A stretch of DNA of 64,000 nucleotides. Origin: Amycolatopsis rubida (lineage in GTDB: Bacteria; Actinomycetota; Actinomycetes; Mycobacteriales; Pseudonocardiaceae). The DNA lies in NCBI RefSeq assembly GCF_900115345.1, contig NZ_FOWC01000008.1, positions 310,001 to 374,000 on the forward strand, given 5' to 3'. Position 1 is the stretch's first letter. Every line of letters starts with the position of its first letter. Shown here in pieces: positions 17,653 to 26,384 of this stretch. The position numbers and the translations under genes are program-made. The notes under the pieces were generated by a model. It ran no database searches and was not told where the DNA came from. It worked only from the letters and a program-made list of their open reading frames with translations.

Positions 17653-17962
17653 GCCCCGACTTTATCCTGCCGCCGGCTGACGCTGCCCCGCCGCCGGGAT
17701 TGACCAGACGGCGGTTTCTTTCGGCAGTGGCGGCCACCGGCGCGGACCGATCTGCGCGGCGACCGGCGAACCGCGTCTTTCGATTTCCCGCGGCACCGGG
17801 GCGAGATCGGGACAAGGCGGCCGGCCGGCCCGGGAGCCGGTGACCAGGTCGGCCTGCGGCGGGAAACCGGCCACGGATCCACCCGGGAGCACCGGCCTGG
17901 ACATCGAGCGCATCTGGTGTCCGTCGCGGCCTCGTGATCAGCCCGAGCGGCGCGTCCGGCGG
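17653..17962. other. Intergenic gap between two minus-strand operons
   Basis: About 310 bases without a supportable gene. It should contain the promoter of the CHAT operon and the 3' untranslated region of the preceding operon. No strong hairpin or repeat was seen. Confidence 0.5.
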
Positions 17963-20050
17963 TTACCGGCCGCGGAAATTGTCCAGGACGTTGGCGATCA
18001 GCCGGGAGACGGGGTTGCGGTACCGGTTGTGGGACAGGCTGCCCAGGAACGCGATCGAACCGGCCGAGAACACCGCGCCGCCGGAAGTGTGTTCCACGAG
18101 GACCAGATCGGAGCGGACGGCGGGGTTGCCCGGGCCGCTGAGCCCGGGCCGGATCTCCATCACGTCCTCCACTGCCTGGTGGTAGTTCTCGTCGTGCGGC
18201 TGGGAGGTCGCCAGCACCACCGTGTGCGGCGGGCTGCCCAGCGCCGGGTCGCAGCGGTCGAGTTCGTCGCCGCTCGCGCCGTTCATCACCAGGCCGAAAT
18301 CGCCGAGCACGTCCTCGGCGATGCCGTCGAACACCCATGCCCAGCGCGGATCCCGGGAGGCCGGGGTGCGCAGGTAGCCGCGGCCGCGCTCGCTCCAGCC
18401 GTGCGCCGCCATGCCGACTCCGGTCAGCGCGTTGGGGGAGCGGCCGCGGTGCCGCCACAGGCCGCCGGGCTCGCCGGTGCCCGCGTGGTGCCCTTCGCCC
18501 GGCGCGGTTTCCCAGCTGCGGACCCCGCTGGAGCGGCGCACCTCGATGATCTCCGGCCGCGCCGGACGGGACGAAGTCACCCAGTAGAACCCGTTGCCGC
18601 CCAAGTACATCAAGCACCGGCCGGCCCGGACGTGCCCGTGCAGCGCGTCGAGCGTCGCCGAGCTGTGGTACTCGGGGTGCGACCCGGTGAGCACCACCTG
18701 GTAGCCCTCGATCGCGGCCGCGCCCTCGGCGTGCAGGTCGTGGTCGGTGAGAACGTCGAATTCGACGCCGGCGTGTTCGAGCCAGTCGGCGAGATAGAGG
18801 TCGGCTCCGAAGTGTCGCGGCGCGTCGTAATGCCAGTGCCGGTAGTCCGGACGCAGCGTGAGGATGGGCCGCAGCGCTGTCGAATGACAGATGCCGGAGC
18901 CGTCGAGGTGGCGGTCGTAGAGGCTTTTGCCGAAGCCGGGATGCTCGCGCAGCGCGACGTCCAGCGGGTGGGTCATGACCGCTGGGTCGCCCGTCTGTTC
19001 GTTGGCGTAGGCGAGGTAGGTGAACGTCGGCAGCAGAAAGGCGACGTCCGCCGGTTTGCCCGTGGCGCGGACCGCGAAGGGGATGTGGTCGGTGTGCCCG
19101 CCGGAGCGCAGCCGGACCGCGTAGATCCCGCTGCGGAGGTCTGAGGGCAGGCGCAGGAGCGCACCGGCCGCCCAGCCCGCGTCGGCCAGGTCGTCACCAT
19201 GGAAGTGCACGGCGCCGTACTGCTCCGGCGCCGTCCGCCAGTCGAGCGTCTGCCCGGTCCAGCCAGGTCCGGTCATCGCTCGGGCGGGTGCGTTCACCAG
19301 CCGCCCGTGTTTTTCCCGGCCGGACACATCGATCGCCCGGTCGCCGGTCATCTCCCGCTCGAAGGCCCAGCTCGCCAGGGTCAGCCCGGTGCCGTCCCGG
19401 ACCTCGGGACGTTCGAGTTTCCCGTGATAACAGCCGATCGGGCGGGGCAGCGCCGCCACCGCGGCGGCGACCGCGCCGGACGCGCCGGCGAGGCTCAGCC
19501 CGGGCCCGACCGCGCGACCCGGTTCCTCGTCCCCGGGCACCGGGTCGAGCGGGACGGCCGTGAGCTCGGCGCTGTCCTGGTTCGCGGTGGCGGTGAGCCG
19601 GTACCAGCGGCGCTTGAGCAGCGGCCGGCCGAGCCGGGCCGCTGTCGCGCCGTCGCCCGTGCGCAGGTGCGGATGACCGGTTTCGTCCAGGGCGAGGGAA
19701 AGCACTGCGGAACCGTCCGCTGTGGTCAGGCTGAGCAGACCCTGCGGGGTGCCCGCGGCGGGCAGGGCAGGCCAGGCGAGCACCGAAAGCCGGACGGCGG
19801 CGGTCCCGGCCGGCACGACCTCTTCGGCGCGCAGGAACGATCCCGGGTGGATCGGTTGCTCGCCGCCGGCCGCGGTGACCGGCGGGACAGCGCGGATCTC
19901 TTCGCTGCGGAAGCCCGGGCCCGCCGGGGAGGCGTCGCCGTGGATCAGCCGGACGAGGTCCGCGGTGACCGGGCCGGCCGAGGTGAACCGGCACGCGACC
20001 TCGTCGCCGGGCTTGAACGAGAACCGGTCGAGATACCCGAAGACGCTCAT
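17963..20050 (-). CDS. N,N-dimethylformamidase large-subunit-like protein
   Basis: A 695-residue protein with the domain layout of the N,N-dimethylformamidase beta subunit: an N-terminal beta region (FGYLDRFSFKPGDEVACRFT), a lectin/concanavalin-like region with WAFEREMTGDRAIDVSG, and the C-terminal amidotransferase-like domain with LLPTFTYLAYANEQTGD, HYDAPRHFGADLYLADWLEH, VVLTGSHPEYHS and YLGGNGFYWVTS. In true dimethylformamidase this subunit hydrolyses an amide bond; no small-subunit gene is seen nearby. Its ATG overlaps the MFS stop by four bases. Within a putative amino-sugar operon it may cleave or form an amide on the product. The family includes many uncharacterised members. Confidence 0.75.
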   Translation of the reverse strand: MSVFGYLDRFSFKPGDEVACRFTSAGPVTADLVRLIHGDASPAGPGFRSEEIRAVPPVTAAGGEQPIHPGSFLRAEEVVPAGTAAVRLSVLAWPALPAAGTPQGLLSLTTADGSAVLSLALDETGHPHLRTGDGATAARLGRPLLKRRWYRLTATANQDSAELTAVPLDPVPGDEEPGRAVGPGLSLAGASGAVAAAVAALPRPIGCYHGKLERPEVRDGTGLTLASWAFEREMTGDRAIDVSGREKHGRLVNAPARAMTGPGWTGQTLDWRTAPEQYGAVHFHGDDLADAGWAAGALLRLPSDLRSGIYAVRLRSGGHTDHIPFAVRATGKPADVAFLLPTFTYLAYANEQTGDPAVMTHPLDVALREHPGFGKSLYDRHLDGSGICHSTALRPILTLRPDYRHWHYDAPRHFGADLYLADWLEHAGVEFDVLTDHDLHAEGAAAIEGYQVVLTGSHPEYHSSATLDALHGHVRAGRCLMYLGGNGFYWVTSSRPARPEIIEVRRSSGVRSWETAPGEGHHAGTGEPGGLWRHRGRSPNALTGVGMAAHGWSERGRGYLRTPASRDPRWAWVFDGIAEDVLGDFGLVMNGASGDELDRCDPALGSPPHTVVLATSQPHDENYHQAVEDVMEIRPGLSGPGNPAVRSDLVLVEHTSGGAVFSAGSIAFLGSLSHNRYRNPVSRLIANVLDNFRGR

Positions 20051-21171
20051 GCCGGCACCGGGCGCGGGGCCCATCGCGAGGCCGCCAGCGCGAGAACGCC
20101 GAGGCAGGCGATGGCGAGCGGGACCGTCGCCGGTCGCGACGCCCCGGCGAGCCAGCCGATCGCCAGCGGGTGGGTCACGCTGCCCGCCATCTCCGCCACC
20201 AGCAGCATCGCGTTCGCCTGCCGGACGGTCGTGACCAGCGTCGCCAGCCACGCGATCACGGTCGGGAAGACCGCCGCGAGCGCGAACCCGGCCACGGCAT
20301 AGGCATACGGGGCCGCGGCGGCCACAGCCGCGACGGCGGTCGCGGCTGTGGCGGCGAGCAGGCACCAGCCCACGATCCGCCGCGGTCCGCGCGCGAACAG
20401 CGGGACGACGAACCGGCCGGCGGTGATCCCCAGCCAGTACAGCGAAACCCACTGCGCGGCGGCCGCGGGGGTCAGCCCGGTCCAGGTCAGGTGCGTCGCG
20501 GCCCAGGCCCCGATGCCGGTCTCCAGCCCGGCGTAGCAGAACGCGAGCGCCAGGAACGGGGCCAGCACCGCGAACGCCGGTTTCCCTTCGCGGGCACCAG
20601 GTTCGCCGGCCGGGCCGTCGGCGCACCGGTACGCCGGGAAGGACAGCAGAGCGAGCGCGCCGACGCCGAGGAACACTGCGGGCACGTCCGGGCCTGGGAT
20701 GAGCCCGACCACGAAGGGGCCTGCGACGGCGCCGATCCCGAACGTCGCGTTGACCAGGTTGAGCATAAGGACCGCGCGGTGCCCGGATCCGCGTGCGAAC
20801 GCGGTGTTCACGTGCAGCACCGCGCCGCCGTAGCCGCAGCCCGCCACCGTGATCGAGATCAGCAGGACCGGCCACGAGGGAGCGAACCCGGCGCCCGCGC
20901 AGCCCGCGGCGAACAAGCCGATCACGACAGCGAGTTCGCGGCGGGGTGCGACAGACCGTTTGCGCACGCCGCAGCCGACGATCGCCAGCAGTGCGCCGGC
21001 GTTGTAGACACTGACGAGCAGCCCGCCCGAATCGCCGGTGCGGGCGAACCGCTCGGTGACGGCGGGCAGCGCGGCGCCGAGACCCGCTGTCGCCGCGCCG
21101 AGGGCCAGAAACAGCGGGAACGCGGCCGCGCTGCCCAGCCGGACGCCCGGCAGCTCCCGAACTCCGGTCAC
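20047..21171 (-). CDS. MFS transporter
   Basis: A 374-residue integral membrane protein with about twelve short hydrophobic segments, such as AFPLFLALGAATAGLGAALP and LMLNLVNATFGIGAVAGPFV, like small MFS carriers of the FucP/YfmO-type. The N-terminal segment pair and the central cytosolic loop (CADGPAGEPGAREGKPAF) fit the two-times-six layout. A GTG at 21171 gives a GTGA overlap with the upstream HAD stop; a GTG two codons earlier is also possible. In context it most likely exports or imports the amino-sugar-like compound of this operon. Confidence 0.75.
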   Translation of the reverse strand: MTGVRELPGVRLGSAAAFPLFLALGAATAGLGAALPAVTERFARTGDSGGLLVSVYNAGALLAIVGCGVRKRSVAPRRELAVVIGLFAAGCAGAGFAPSWPVLLISITVAGCGYGGAVLHVNTAFARGSGHRAVLMLNLVNATFGIGAVAGPFVVGLIPGPDVPAVFLGVGALALLSFPAYRCADGPAGEPGAREGKPAFAVLAPFLALAFCYAGLETGIGAWAATHLTWTGLTPAAAAQWVSLYWLGITAGRFVVPLFARGPRRIVGWCLLAATAATAVAAVAAAAPYAYAVAGFALAAVFPTVIAWLATLVTTVRQANAMLLVAEMAGSVTHPLAIGWLAGASRPATVPLAIACLGVLALAASRWAPRPVPA

Positions 21172-21815
21172 TGCCACGAAACCACGCCGACCGAGGCGAG
21201 ATCGGGCACGGTGTGTTCGGTGTCCAGTTCGGCCGTGCCGAGGGTGCCCGCCACTCCGACGACACGGATTCCGCCCGCCCGTGCCGCCGCGATCCCGGCC
21301 GGCGCGTCCTCGAACACGACGCAGTCCCGCGGCCGGGCTCCGAGCCGGGCGGCGGCGGCGAGATACCCCTCGGGATCCGGCTTGCTCTTGGCGACGTCAT
21401 CGGCGGTGACGAGCACGCCGGGCACGGGCAGTTCCGCGACGCGGAGCCGGGCCCGCGCGACCCCGTCGTTGCCCGAGGTCACCACCGCCCACGCGGCAGG
21501 CGGCAGCGCTTCGAGCGCCGCGCGGGCGCCCGGCCGGGCGGTGATGCCGTCGACGTCGTCGACTTCCCGTGCCTCCATGAGCCGCGCCTCCCGCTCCGCG
21601 TCGAGGGCCGGTGCGACGAGCCGGACCAGGTCGAGATTGCCGCGCCCGTGCGACAGTTCCACGACCTGGTCCGGTTCGAGGCCCCTCCCGGCCGCCCATT
21701 CCCGAAGCTGCCGGACGATTGTCGGCATCGAGTCCACGAGCACACCGTCGAGATCGAACAGCACGGCGCGACAGGACAGGACGACGCGGTCCGGCAGGGT
21801 CAGGCTGATGGGCAT
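21168..21815 (-). CDS. HAD-family sugar phosphatase
   Basis: A 215-residue haloacid-dehalogenase-type phosphatase. Motif I is LFDLDGVLVDSMP (nucleophile and acid Asp pair), motif II the WAVVTSGND threonine/serine, motif III the lysine of VAKSKPDPEGYL, and motif IV VVFEDAPAGIAAA. The cap lies at about residues 25-85. This pattern is close to beta-phosphoglucomutase and 2-deoxyglucose/glycerol phosphatase relatives. ATG at 21815 follows TCAGGAGC. Between an aminotransferase and a transporter, it probably removes phosphate from the amino-sugar intermediate before transport. Confidence 0.82.
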   Translation of the reverse strand: MPISLTLPDRVVLSCRAVLFDLDGVLVDSMPTIVRQLREWAAGRGLEPDQVVELSHGRGNLDLVRLVAPALDAEREARLMEAREVDDVDGITARPGARAALEALPPAAWAVVTSGNDGVARARLRVAELPVPGVLVTADDVAKSKPDPEGYLAAAARLGARPRDCVVFEDAPAGIAAARAGGIRVVGVAGTLGTAELDTEHTVPDLASVGVVSWQ

Positions 21816-21843
21816 GGTCGCTCCTGATTGTGCGGGAAAGCGG

Positions 21844-22965
21844 TCAGCGGGCGAAGAACTCCCGCACACCGTCGCAGACGAGGCTGACCTGGTCGGCGGT
21901 CATCGACGGGAACAGCGGCAGGCACAGCGTGGTGCCGGCGAGGTCCTCGGCCACCGGGAAGTCCCCTCGCCGGTGCCCGAGGAACGCGAACGCCTCCTGC
22001 AGGTGGATCGGGTGCGGATAGCGGACGACGGCGTCTACGCCCGCTTCCCGCAGATGCGCGAGCAGTTCGTCCCTTCGCTCGGTGCGCAGCTGGAACAGGT
22101 GGTAGACATGCTCGCCGGCGCCCGCACCGTCCTGAAAGGACACCGGCAGCCCGGCGAGCCGCTCGCGGTACTCGGCCGCGACCGCCACCCGCCGCGCGGT
22201 CCACTCGTCCAGCTGCGGGAGCTTGTGCCCGAGCACGAGTGCCTGCAGCGTGTCCAGCCGCGAGTTGAACCCGACCACGCGGTGCTCGTTCTGCTTGTCC
22301 TGCCCGAAGTGGCGCAGCCGCCGCAGCACCGCGGCGAGGCGGTCGGCGTCGGCTCCGCCGAGCGAGATCGCCCCGGCGTCGCCCGCCGCCGCGAGATTCT
22401 TCGACGGCGCGAAGCTCCAGCATCCCGCGTCGCTCGTCGTTCCCACTCGCACTCCGCCGGAATACGCGCCGATCGCCTGTGCGCAGTCCTCCAGCACGAG
22501 CAGGTCGTGCCGCTTCGCCAGTGCGTGCGCGGCCGCCATGTCGACGGACTGCCCGAACAGGTGGACCACGAGGACGGCCCGGGTGCGGTCCGTGATCGCC
22601 GCTTCGGCCTGTTCGAGGTCGATGAGGTAGTCGCCGGGACCGCAGTCGGCGAGCACCGGCGTCGCGCCGACGCGCACCACCGCTTGTGCGCTCGCGTGGA
22701 AAGTGTTGGCCACGGTGATCACCTCGTCTCCGGGGCCGATTCCGAGGGCGTGCAGCGCGAGGATCAGCGCGTCGGTCCCGGAGTTGACGCCGACCGCGTG
22801 CCGCGCGCCGAGGTAGCTCGCGAACGCGTGCTCGAAGCGGTCGACCGCCGCGCCGAGCACGTAGTCGCCGCGCAGCAGTGTTTCGCGGATCGACGGCAGC
22901 AGTTCGTCGTCCAGCCCGGGGAGCTGGCCGGGATAGTCGTAGCGGCCGACCCGGTATTCGGCCAC
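21844..22965 (-). CDS. DegT/DnrJ/EryC1/StrS-family sugar aminotransferase
   Basis: A 373-residue PLP enzyme of the sugar aminotransferase family, which converts keto-sugars to amino-sugars. Visible motifs are LGARHAVGVNSGTDALILAL (phosphate-binding loop), VLEDCAQAIGA (Asp contacting the pyridine nitrogen) and CWSFAPSKNLAAAGDAGAIS with the Schiff-base lysine. The C-terminal ending AEDLAGTTLCLPLFPSMTAD is typical. A GTG start at 22965 lies one base after the cupin stop. It is the most informative gene of the operon and indicates amino-sugar or aminocyclitol chemistry. Confidence 0.88.
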   Translation of the reverse strand: MAEYRVGRYDYPGQLPGLDDELLPSIRETLLRGDYVLGAAVDRFEHAFASYLGARHAVGVNSGTDALILALHALGIGPGDEVITVANTFHASAQAVVRVGATPVLADCGPGDYLIDLEQAEAAITDRTRAVLVVHLFGQSVDMAAAHALAKRHDLLVLEDCAQAIGAYSGGVRVGTTSDAGCWSFAPSKNLAAAGDAGAISLGGADADRLAAVLRRLRHFGQDKQNEHRVVGFNSRLDTLQALVLGHKLPQLDEWTARRVAVAAEYRERLAGLPVSFQDGAGAGEHVYHLFQLRTERRDELLAHLREAGVDAVVRYPHPIHLQEAFAFLGHRRGDFPVAEDLAGTTLCLPLFPSMTADQVSLVCDGVREFFAR

Positions 22966-22966
22966 G

Positions 22967-23452
22967 TCAGTCCCGCCCCTCGTGCTCGGCCGCGACGCGT
23001 CCGTCGCCGCGCCCGAAATCGTCGGACAGCCGGATGACGTCGTCGAGTTCCGGGGTTGAAACCTCGACCAGGGTGAGGTCGGTGGCCGCCTCGATCCGGT
23101 GCACGGCGAGCGGCCGCACGTGCACGATGTCGCCGGGGGCCAACGCGCGGGCGGCGAGGTCTTCGCCCGCGCGGTCGGCGTAGCGGAGGACGCCTTCGCC
23201 GCGCACGATGAGGTTCGCCTCCTCCTTCTGCTCGTGGTATTGCAAGCTGGTGCGTTCGCCGGCTTTGAGGTGGATGACTTTGAAGCCGAACGGCGCGTCC
23301 TCCGAGACCAGCCACCGCTCCTCGCCCCAGCCCTTGCGCACGACCTTCGCTTCGTTCAGCGAGGTGATCGTGAGGCCGCCGGTGGCCAGGCCCGGGCCGC
23401 TCGCGCCGGCCGCCGGGAAGATCTCGTGCAGGTAATCGCTGGAGACAGTCAT
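22967..23452 (-). CDS. Cupin, mannose-6-phosphate isomerase-like
   Basis: A 161-residue single cupin resembling the C-terminal isomerase domain of type II phosphomannose isomerase. Motif 1 is seen in GERTSLQYHEQKEEANLIVR and motif 2 in PGDIVHVRPLAVHRIEA, supplying the metal ligands His, Gln/Glu and His. The sequence KGWGEERWLV is the typical lead-in. The ATG at 23452 overlaps the upstream stop by four bases. It may isomerise or epimerise a sugar or sugar phosphate before transamination. Confidence 0.78.
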   Translation of the reverse strand: MTVSSDYLHEIFPAAGASGPGLATGGLTITSLNEAKVVRKGWGEERWLVSEDAPFGFKVIHLKAGERTSLQYHEQKEEANLIVRGEGVLRYADRAGEDLAARALAPGDIVHVRPLAVHRIEAATDLTLVEVSTPELDDVIRLSDDFGRGDGRVAAEHEGRD

Positions 23453-24606
23453 GCCGTGCGGACGCTTTCTGCGAGGACGGGCGCGACGCTCGCGCCGGTG
23501 TGGACGAGGTAGTGCAGCTGGGCCGCGTAGACCGCCGCGCGCAGCCGGGCATCGAGGTCGATCCCGGGGGCCTGGGCGGCGATCCGGTCTTTGAGTTCGC
23601 GGAACTCGCCGGTGGCGAACACGTAGTGCCCGGCGATGACCGCGCGCTCGTGGTCGGAGGTCGTGGTGCCGGGTTTCAGCCACTTCCGCCACGCGCCCGA
23701 AGCGTGGGCGATCCGCAGGAATTCGTCGCGTTCGGCGGCGAGGCCCAGTTCGTCCAGCAACTCAAGCAGCGCCCGGGTCTCCACGACGCCGAACTCCGGC
23801 GCGACGTTCACCGCCGCCACCCCGCGCTGCATGAGCCGCCGCAGCGACTCCGCGGGGAGGTAGTCGGCGTTGTGCGCCTTGAGCGAGCTGCCGACGTCCG
23901 CGCACACGCGGGCCAGTTGCGCGACCGCGAACCCCACCGCGGACGGAGCGGTGAGCAGCGCGCCGGTGTTCTCGGTCTCCAGCACCTTCGTCCCGGTCTG
24001 GGCGACGACGAACTCGGGAGCGGGCAGCCGGTCGGCGGCGAGCCGGGAGCACACTTCGGTGACCTGGTCGCGGAACTCGGCCGGGTCGTTCGTGTCGACG
24101 CCCTGGCCCTCGAAGCCGATCTCGAACCGCACCTCGCGGCCGAGTTCCCGGGCTGTCTCGTGGCACTCGCCGTACAGCTTCACCAGCCGGGCGATCGCCC
24201 GTTCGAGCGCGGCGGAGCCGTCGAGATCGAGGCAGGTGTCGATGTGCAGCAGATCGAATCCGGCTTCGATGTCCGCGCGGAAGGAGGCGAGGCTGGCGGC
24301 CATCGCCTGCTCCTCGGAGTAGTTGCCGGCCCGCTCGGCCGGGTGCTGCCAGGGCCCGCCGTGGTCGCGGCAGAGCAGCAGCAGGCCGTCCTTGTCCTGG
24401 TCGCGGACGTAGCCGGCGAACTCGTCGGTGGTCCAGCGCTCGACGTACCCGCCGCCGAGCGCGGCGGATTCGACCTGACGGCGGCTGGGGATGAGCATGA
24501 TCCGGGTGTCGTGGTCCCGCGCGAGCTCGACGGTGGCGTCCACGGCGTTCTTCGACATCGGCCCGACACCGAGCGTCGGCATCCGGGGTGGTCCGTTTCT
24601 GGTCAT
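23449..24606 (-). CDS. GatZ/KbaZ-like class II aldolase-family protein
   Basis: A 385-residue TIM-barrel protein related to the D-tagatose-1,6-bisphosphate aldolase subunit GatZ/KbaZ. Visible family elements include DKDGLLLLCRDHGGPWQHP, FDLLHIDTCLDLDG, RFEIGFEGQGVDTND and LKAHNADYLPAESLRRL. In enterobacteria GatZ supports the catalytic GatY, but no GatY-like gene is present, so here it may act alone on a sugar phosphate. The ATG at 24606 follows GAGGAGAAGG. It is the first gene of the operon and diverges from a ROK regulator. Confidence 0.78.
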   Translation of the reverse strand: MTRNGPPRMPTLGVGPMSKNAVDATVELARDHDTRIMLIPSRRQVESAALGGGYVERWTTDEFAGYVRDQDKDGLLLLCRDHGGPWQHPAERAGNYSEEQAMAASLASFRADIEAGFDLLHIDTCLDLDGSAALERAIARLVKLYGECHETARELGREVRFEIGFEGQGVDTNDPAEFRDQVTEVCSRLAADRLPAPEFVVAQTGTKVLETENTGALLTAPSAVGFAVAQLARVCADVGSSLKAHNADYLPAESLRRLMQRGVAAVNVAPEFGVVETRALLELLDELGLAAERDEFLRIAHASGAWRKWLKPGTTTSDHERAVIAGHYVFATGEFRELKDRIAAQAPGIDLDARLRAAVYAAQLHYLVHTGASVAPVLAESVRTA

Positions 24607-24754
24607 CTGGCCTTCTCCTCTGCTCCGAACCAGCTGATGGCCTGAAGTGTTCGCTGGTCGCGAGCGCACCGGCGGGCTTGCGACGAGAGGGTTGGGAGAC
24701 GTCCGAGACGCTCCTCCCGGGCGAACGGCTGGCCGGATCGGTCACGACCAGTTA

Positions 24755-24771
24755 TGTTCGCCCGATGAACA
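24755..24771. promoter_or_regulatory. Inverted repeat at the ROK gene start
   Basis: TGTTC, seven bases, then GAACA form a perfect 5-bp inverted repeat that spans the ATG (24765-24767) of the ROK gene in the divergent region. It is a candidate operator for the ROK protein; short repeats like this also occur by chance. Confidence 0.3.
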
Positions 24772-25973
24772 AAGTAGTGGTTCAGACCACGTCGGCATAC
24801 CCCCAACCGAGCGAGGGCGCCGCGGCGAGGCTGCTGGACCTTGTCCACCGGACCGGCGGCCTGACCAGGGCCGAGGCGACCGCCCGGCTGGATCTGCCGC
24901 GCAGCACCGCAGGCGAGGCGGTCGCGGAACTCGTCGAACTGGGGCTGATCGAGCTGGGCCCGGCCGCGCGTCAGGCCGCCGGCGGCGGAGCCGTGCGCGG
25001 GCGGCCGTCCCCGCTCTTGCGCCCGGACCCGGCGGGCCCGGTCGTCGTCGTGGGCAGACTGGATTCCAGCGAGGCCGAACTGTCGGTCGCCGGACTGGGC
25101 GGCACGGCCGGGCCCCGGCGGCGGATCCCGCTGCCGTCGCCGGGAAGCGACCCGCGACGGGCGCTCTCGGCGCTGGCCGCCCGGATGCGCCAGGCGGTCG
25201 AGGAGAGCGGCCGTCCGTGCGCGGGCGCGGCGGTCGGGCTGGCCGGCATGGTCAGGGCGACCGACGGGCTGGTTCATTCGGCCCTGCACCTGAACTGGAC
25301 CGCGGTCCCGGCCGCGGAGATCCTCGCCGCCGAGCTGCCGGAGATCCCGCGGGTCGACGTCGGCAAGGACGCCTCCTTCGCCGCGCTCGCCGAACACCGC
25401 CGGGGAGCTGGCCGCGGTGCGCGCACCCTGCTGATGCTGGCCTGCGAGCACATCGGCATCGGCGGAGCCGTGCTGCAGCAGGGGGTTTCGTTCACCGGGG
25501 CCGGAAACGCGGTCGAGGCGGGGCATGTCGTGGTCGACCCGGCCGGCCCGCGGTGTCCGTGCGGCATGCGCGGCTGCCTGGAAGTCTCGGCGGACGGCCG
25601 CGCCCTGCTGGGCCGGACGCCCGCCGACCCGGGCGACCCGGCCGAGGTCAAGGAGCTGTTCCGCCGGGCGGCGGCGGGCGAGCCGGGGGCGGCCGAGCGG
25701 ATCGGTGCGGCGGCCCGGTGCCTCGGCCGGGCACTCGCGAGCCTGGCGAACCTGTTCGACCCGGACCGGATGGTGCTGAGCGGGGTGCTGGGGGAGTACC
25801 TCCGGGTCGCCCCGGGCCGGATTCACGAGGAACTGGCGGCCTCGGTCGTGGCGCGCGCACAAGCTCCGGCCGTGGTGGCGGGAACCGTCGCCGGCCCGGT
25901 CCTCAGCGGGGCGGTCGAGCATGCGTTCGGCCCGTTGCTCGCCTGCCCGCGCTTGCTGGCGGAACCGGCCTAG
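24765..25973 (+). CDS. ROK-family transcriptional regulator
   Basis: A 402-residue NagC/XylR-type repressor. A winged HTH occupies residues about 20-75 (LLDLVHRTGGLTRAEATARL), then the ROK sugar-kinase-like fold with GAAVGLAGMV, HIGIGGAVLQQG and the zinc-binding signature CPCGMRGCLEVS. Repressors of this group respond to sugars or sugar derivatives, which fits the divergent operon of aldolase, cupin, sugar aminotransferase and phosphatase genes. The ATG start is at 24765; open frame upstream of it is not needed for the HTH. Confidence 0.85.
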   Translation: MNKVVVQTTSAYPQPSEGAAARLLDLVHRTGGLTRAEATARLDLPRSTAGEAVAELVELGLIELGPAARQAAGGGAVRGRPSPLLRPDPAGPVVVVGRLDSSEAELSVAGLGGTAGPRRRIPLPSPGSDPRRALSALAARMRQAVEESGRPCAGAAVGLAGMVRATDGLVHSALHLNWTAVPAAEILAAELPEIPRVDVGKDASFAALAEHRRGAGRGARTLLMLACEHIGIGGAVLQQGVSFTGAGNAVEAGHVVVDPAGPRCPCGMRGCLEVSADGRALLGRTPADPGDPAEVKELFRRAAAGEPGAAERIGAAARCLGRALASLANLFDPDRMVLSGVLGEYLRVAPGRIHEELAASVVARAQAPAVVAGTVAGPVLSGAVEHAFGPLLACPRLLAEPA

Positions 25974-26384
25974 GCGGCACTGACGGTTCGGAGAAGACTG
26001 AGCTGTCCTCGCGTGTGCCGTGAAGCGGGAGTCCGCACTCGACGGTGCGCCGTGGCGACGATCGAGCTGGCGAGCACGCTTGCAGAGCGAAGCGCAGGCC
26101 AGGCCGTCGTGCCCAAGAGATCCTGCATCTCGCATCGTCGCGACGGCCCCGATGCGTCGTGGCCGGGCGTGCCGGCCAGGACCCTTCGCAGCGGCGGCAC
26201 CGGAGACGTCGGCTGCCCTGCCGGCCCGGCCATCTCGCACATCACCGGCGAAGATCTGCCCGCGAGACACCGCGGCCAACTGGCCCGGTCAGCGGAGCGG
26301 CGGCCGCCGGGGCAACTGTCAGCCGCCTCGCGCGTCTCCTGAACAGTGATCAACAATAGCTGGCAACCTGACTTAGGAGGCATC
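25974..26384. other. Gap between ROK gene and lipoprotein gene
   Basis: About 410 bases with no supportable gene. It should contain the lipoprotein promoter; the AGGAGG ribosome site lies at 26375-26380. Short open frames here lack starts with ribosome sites and show no recognisable motifs. Confidence 0.4.

Noticed and set aside
17653-17843. Short frame with a Tat-like RRRFLSAVAA motif
   Set aside because: No start with a ribosome site and no mature domain behind it; the motif can arise by chance in arginine-rich frames.
20170-23037. 955-codon plus-strand frame opposite the sugar aminotransferase operon
   Set aside because: Antisense shadow; all coding signals lie on the minus strand.
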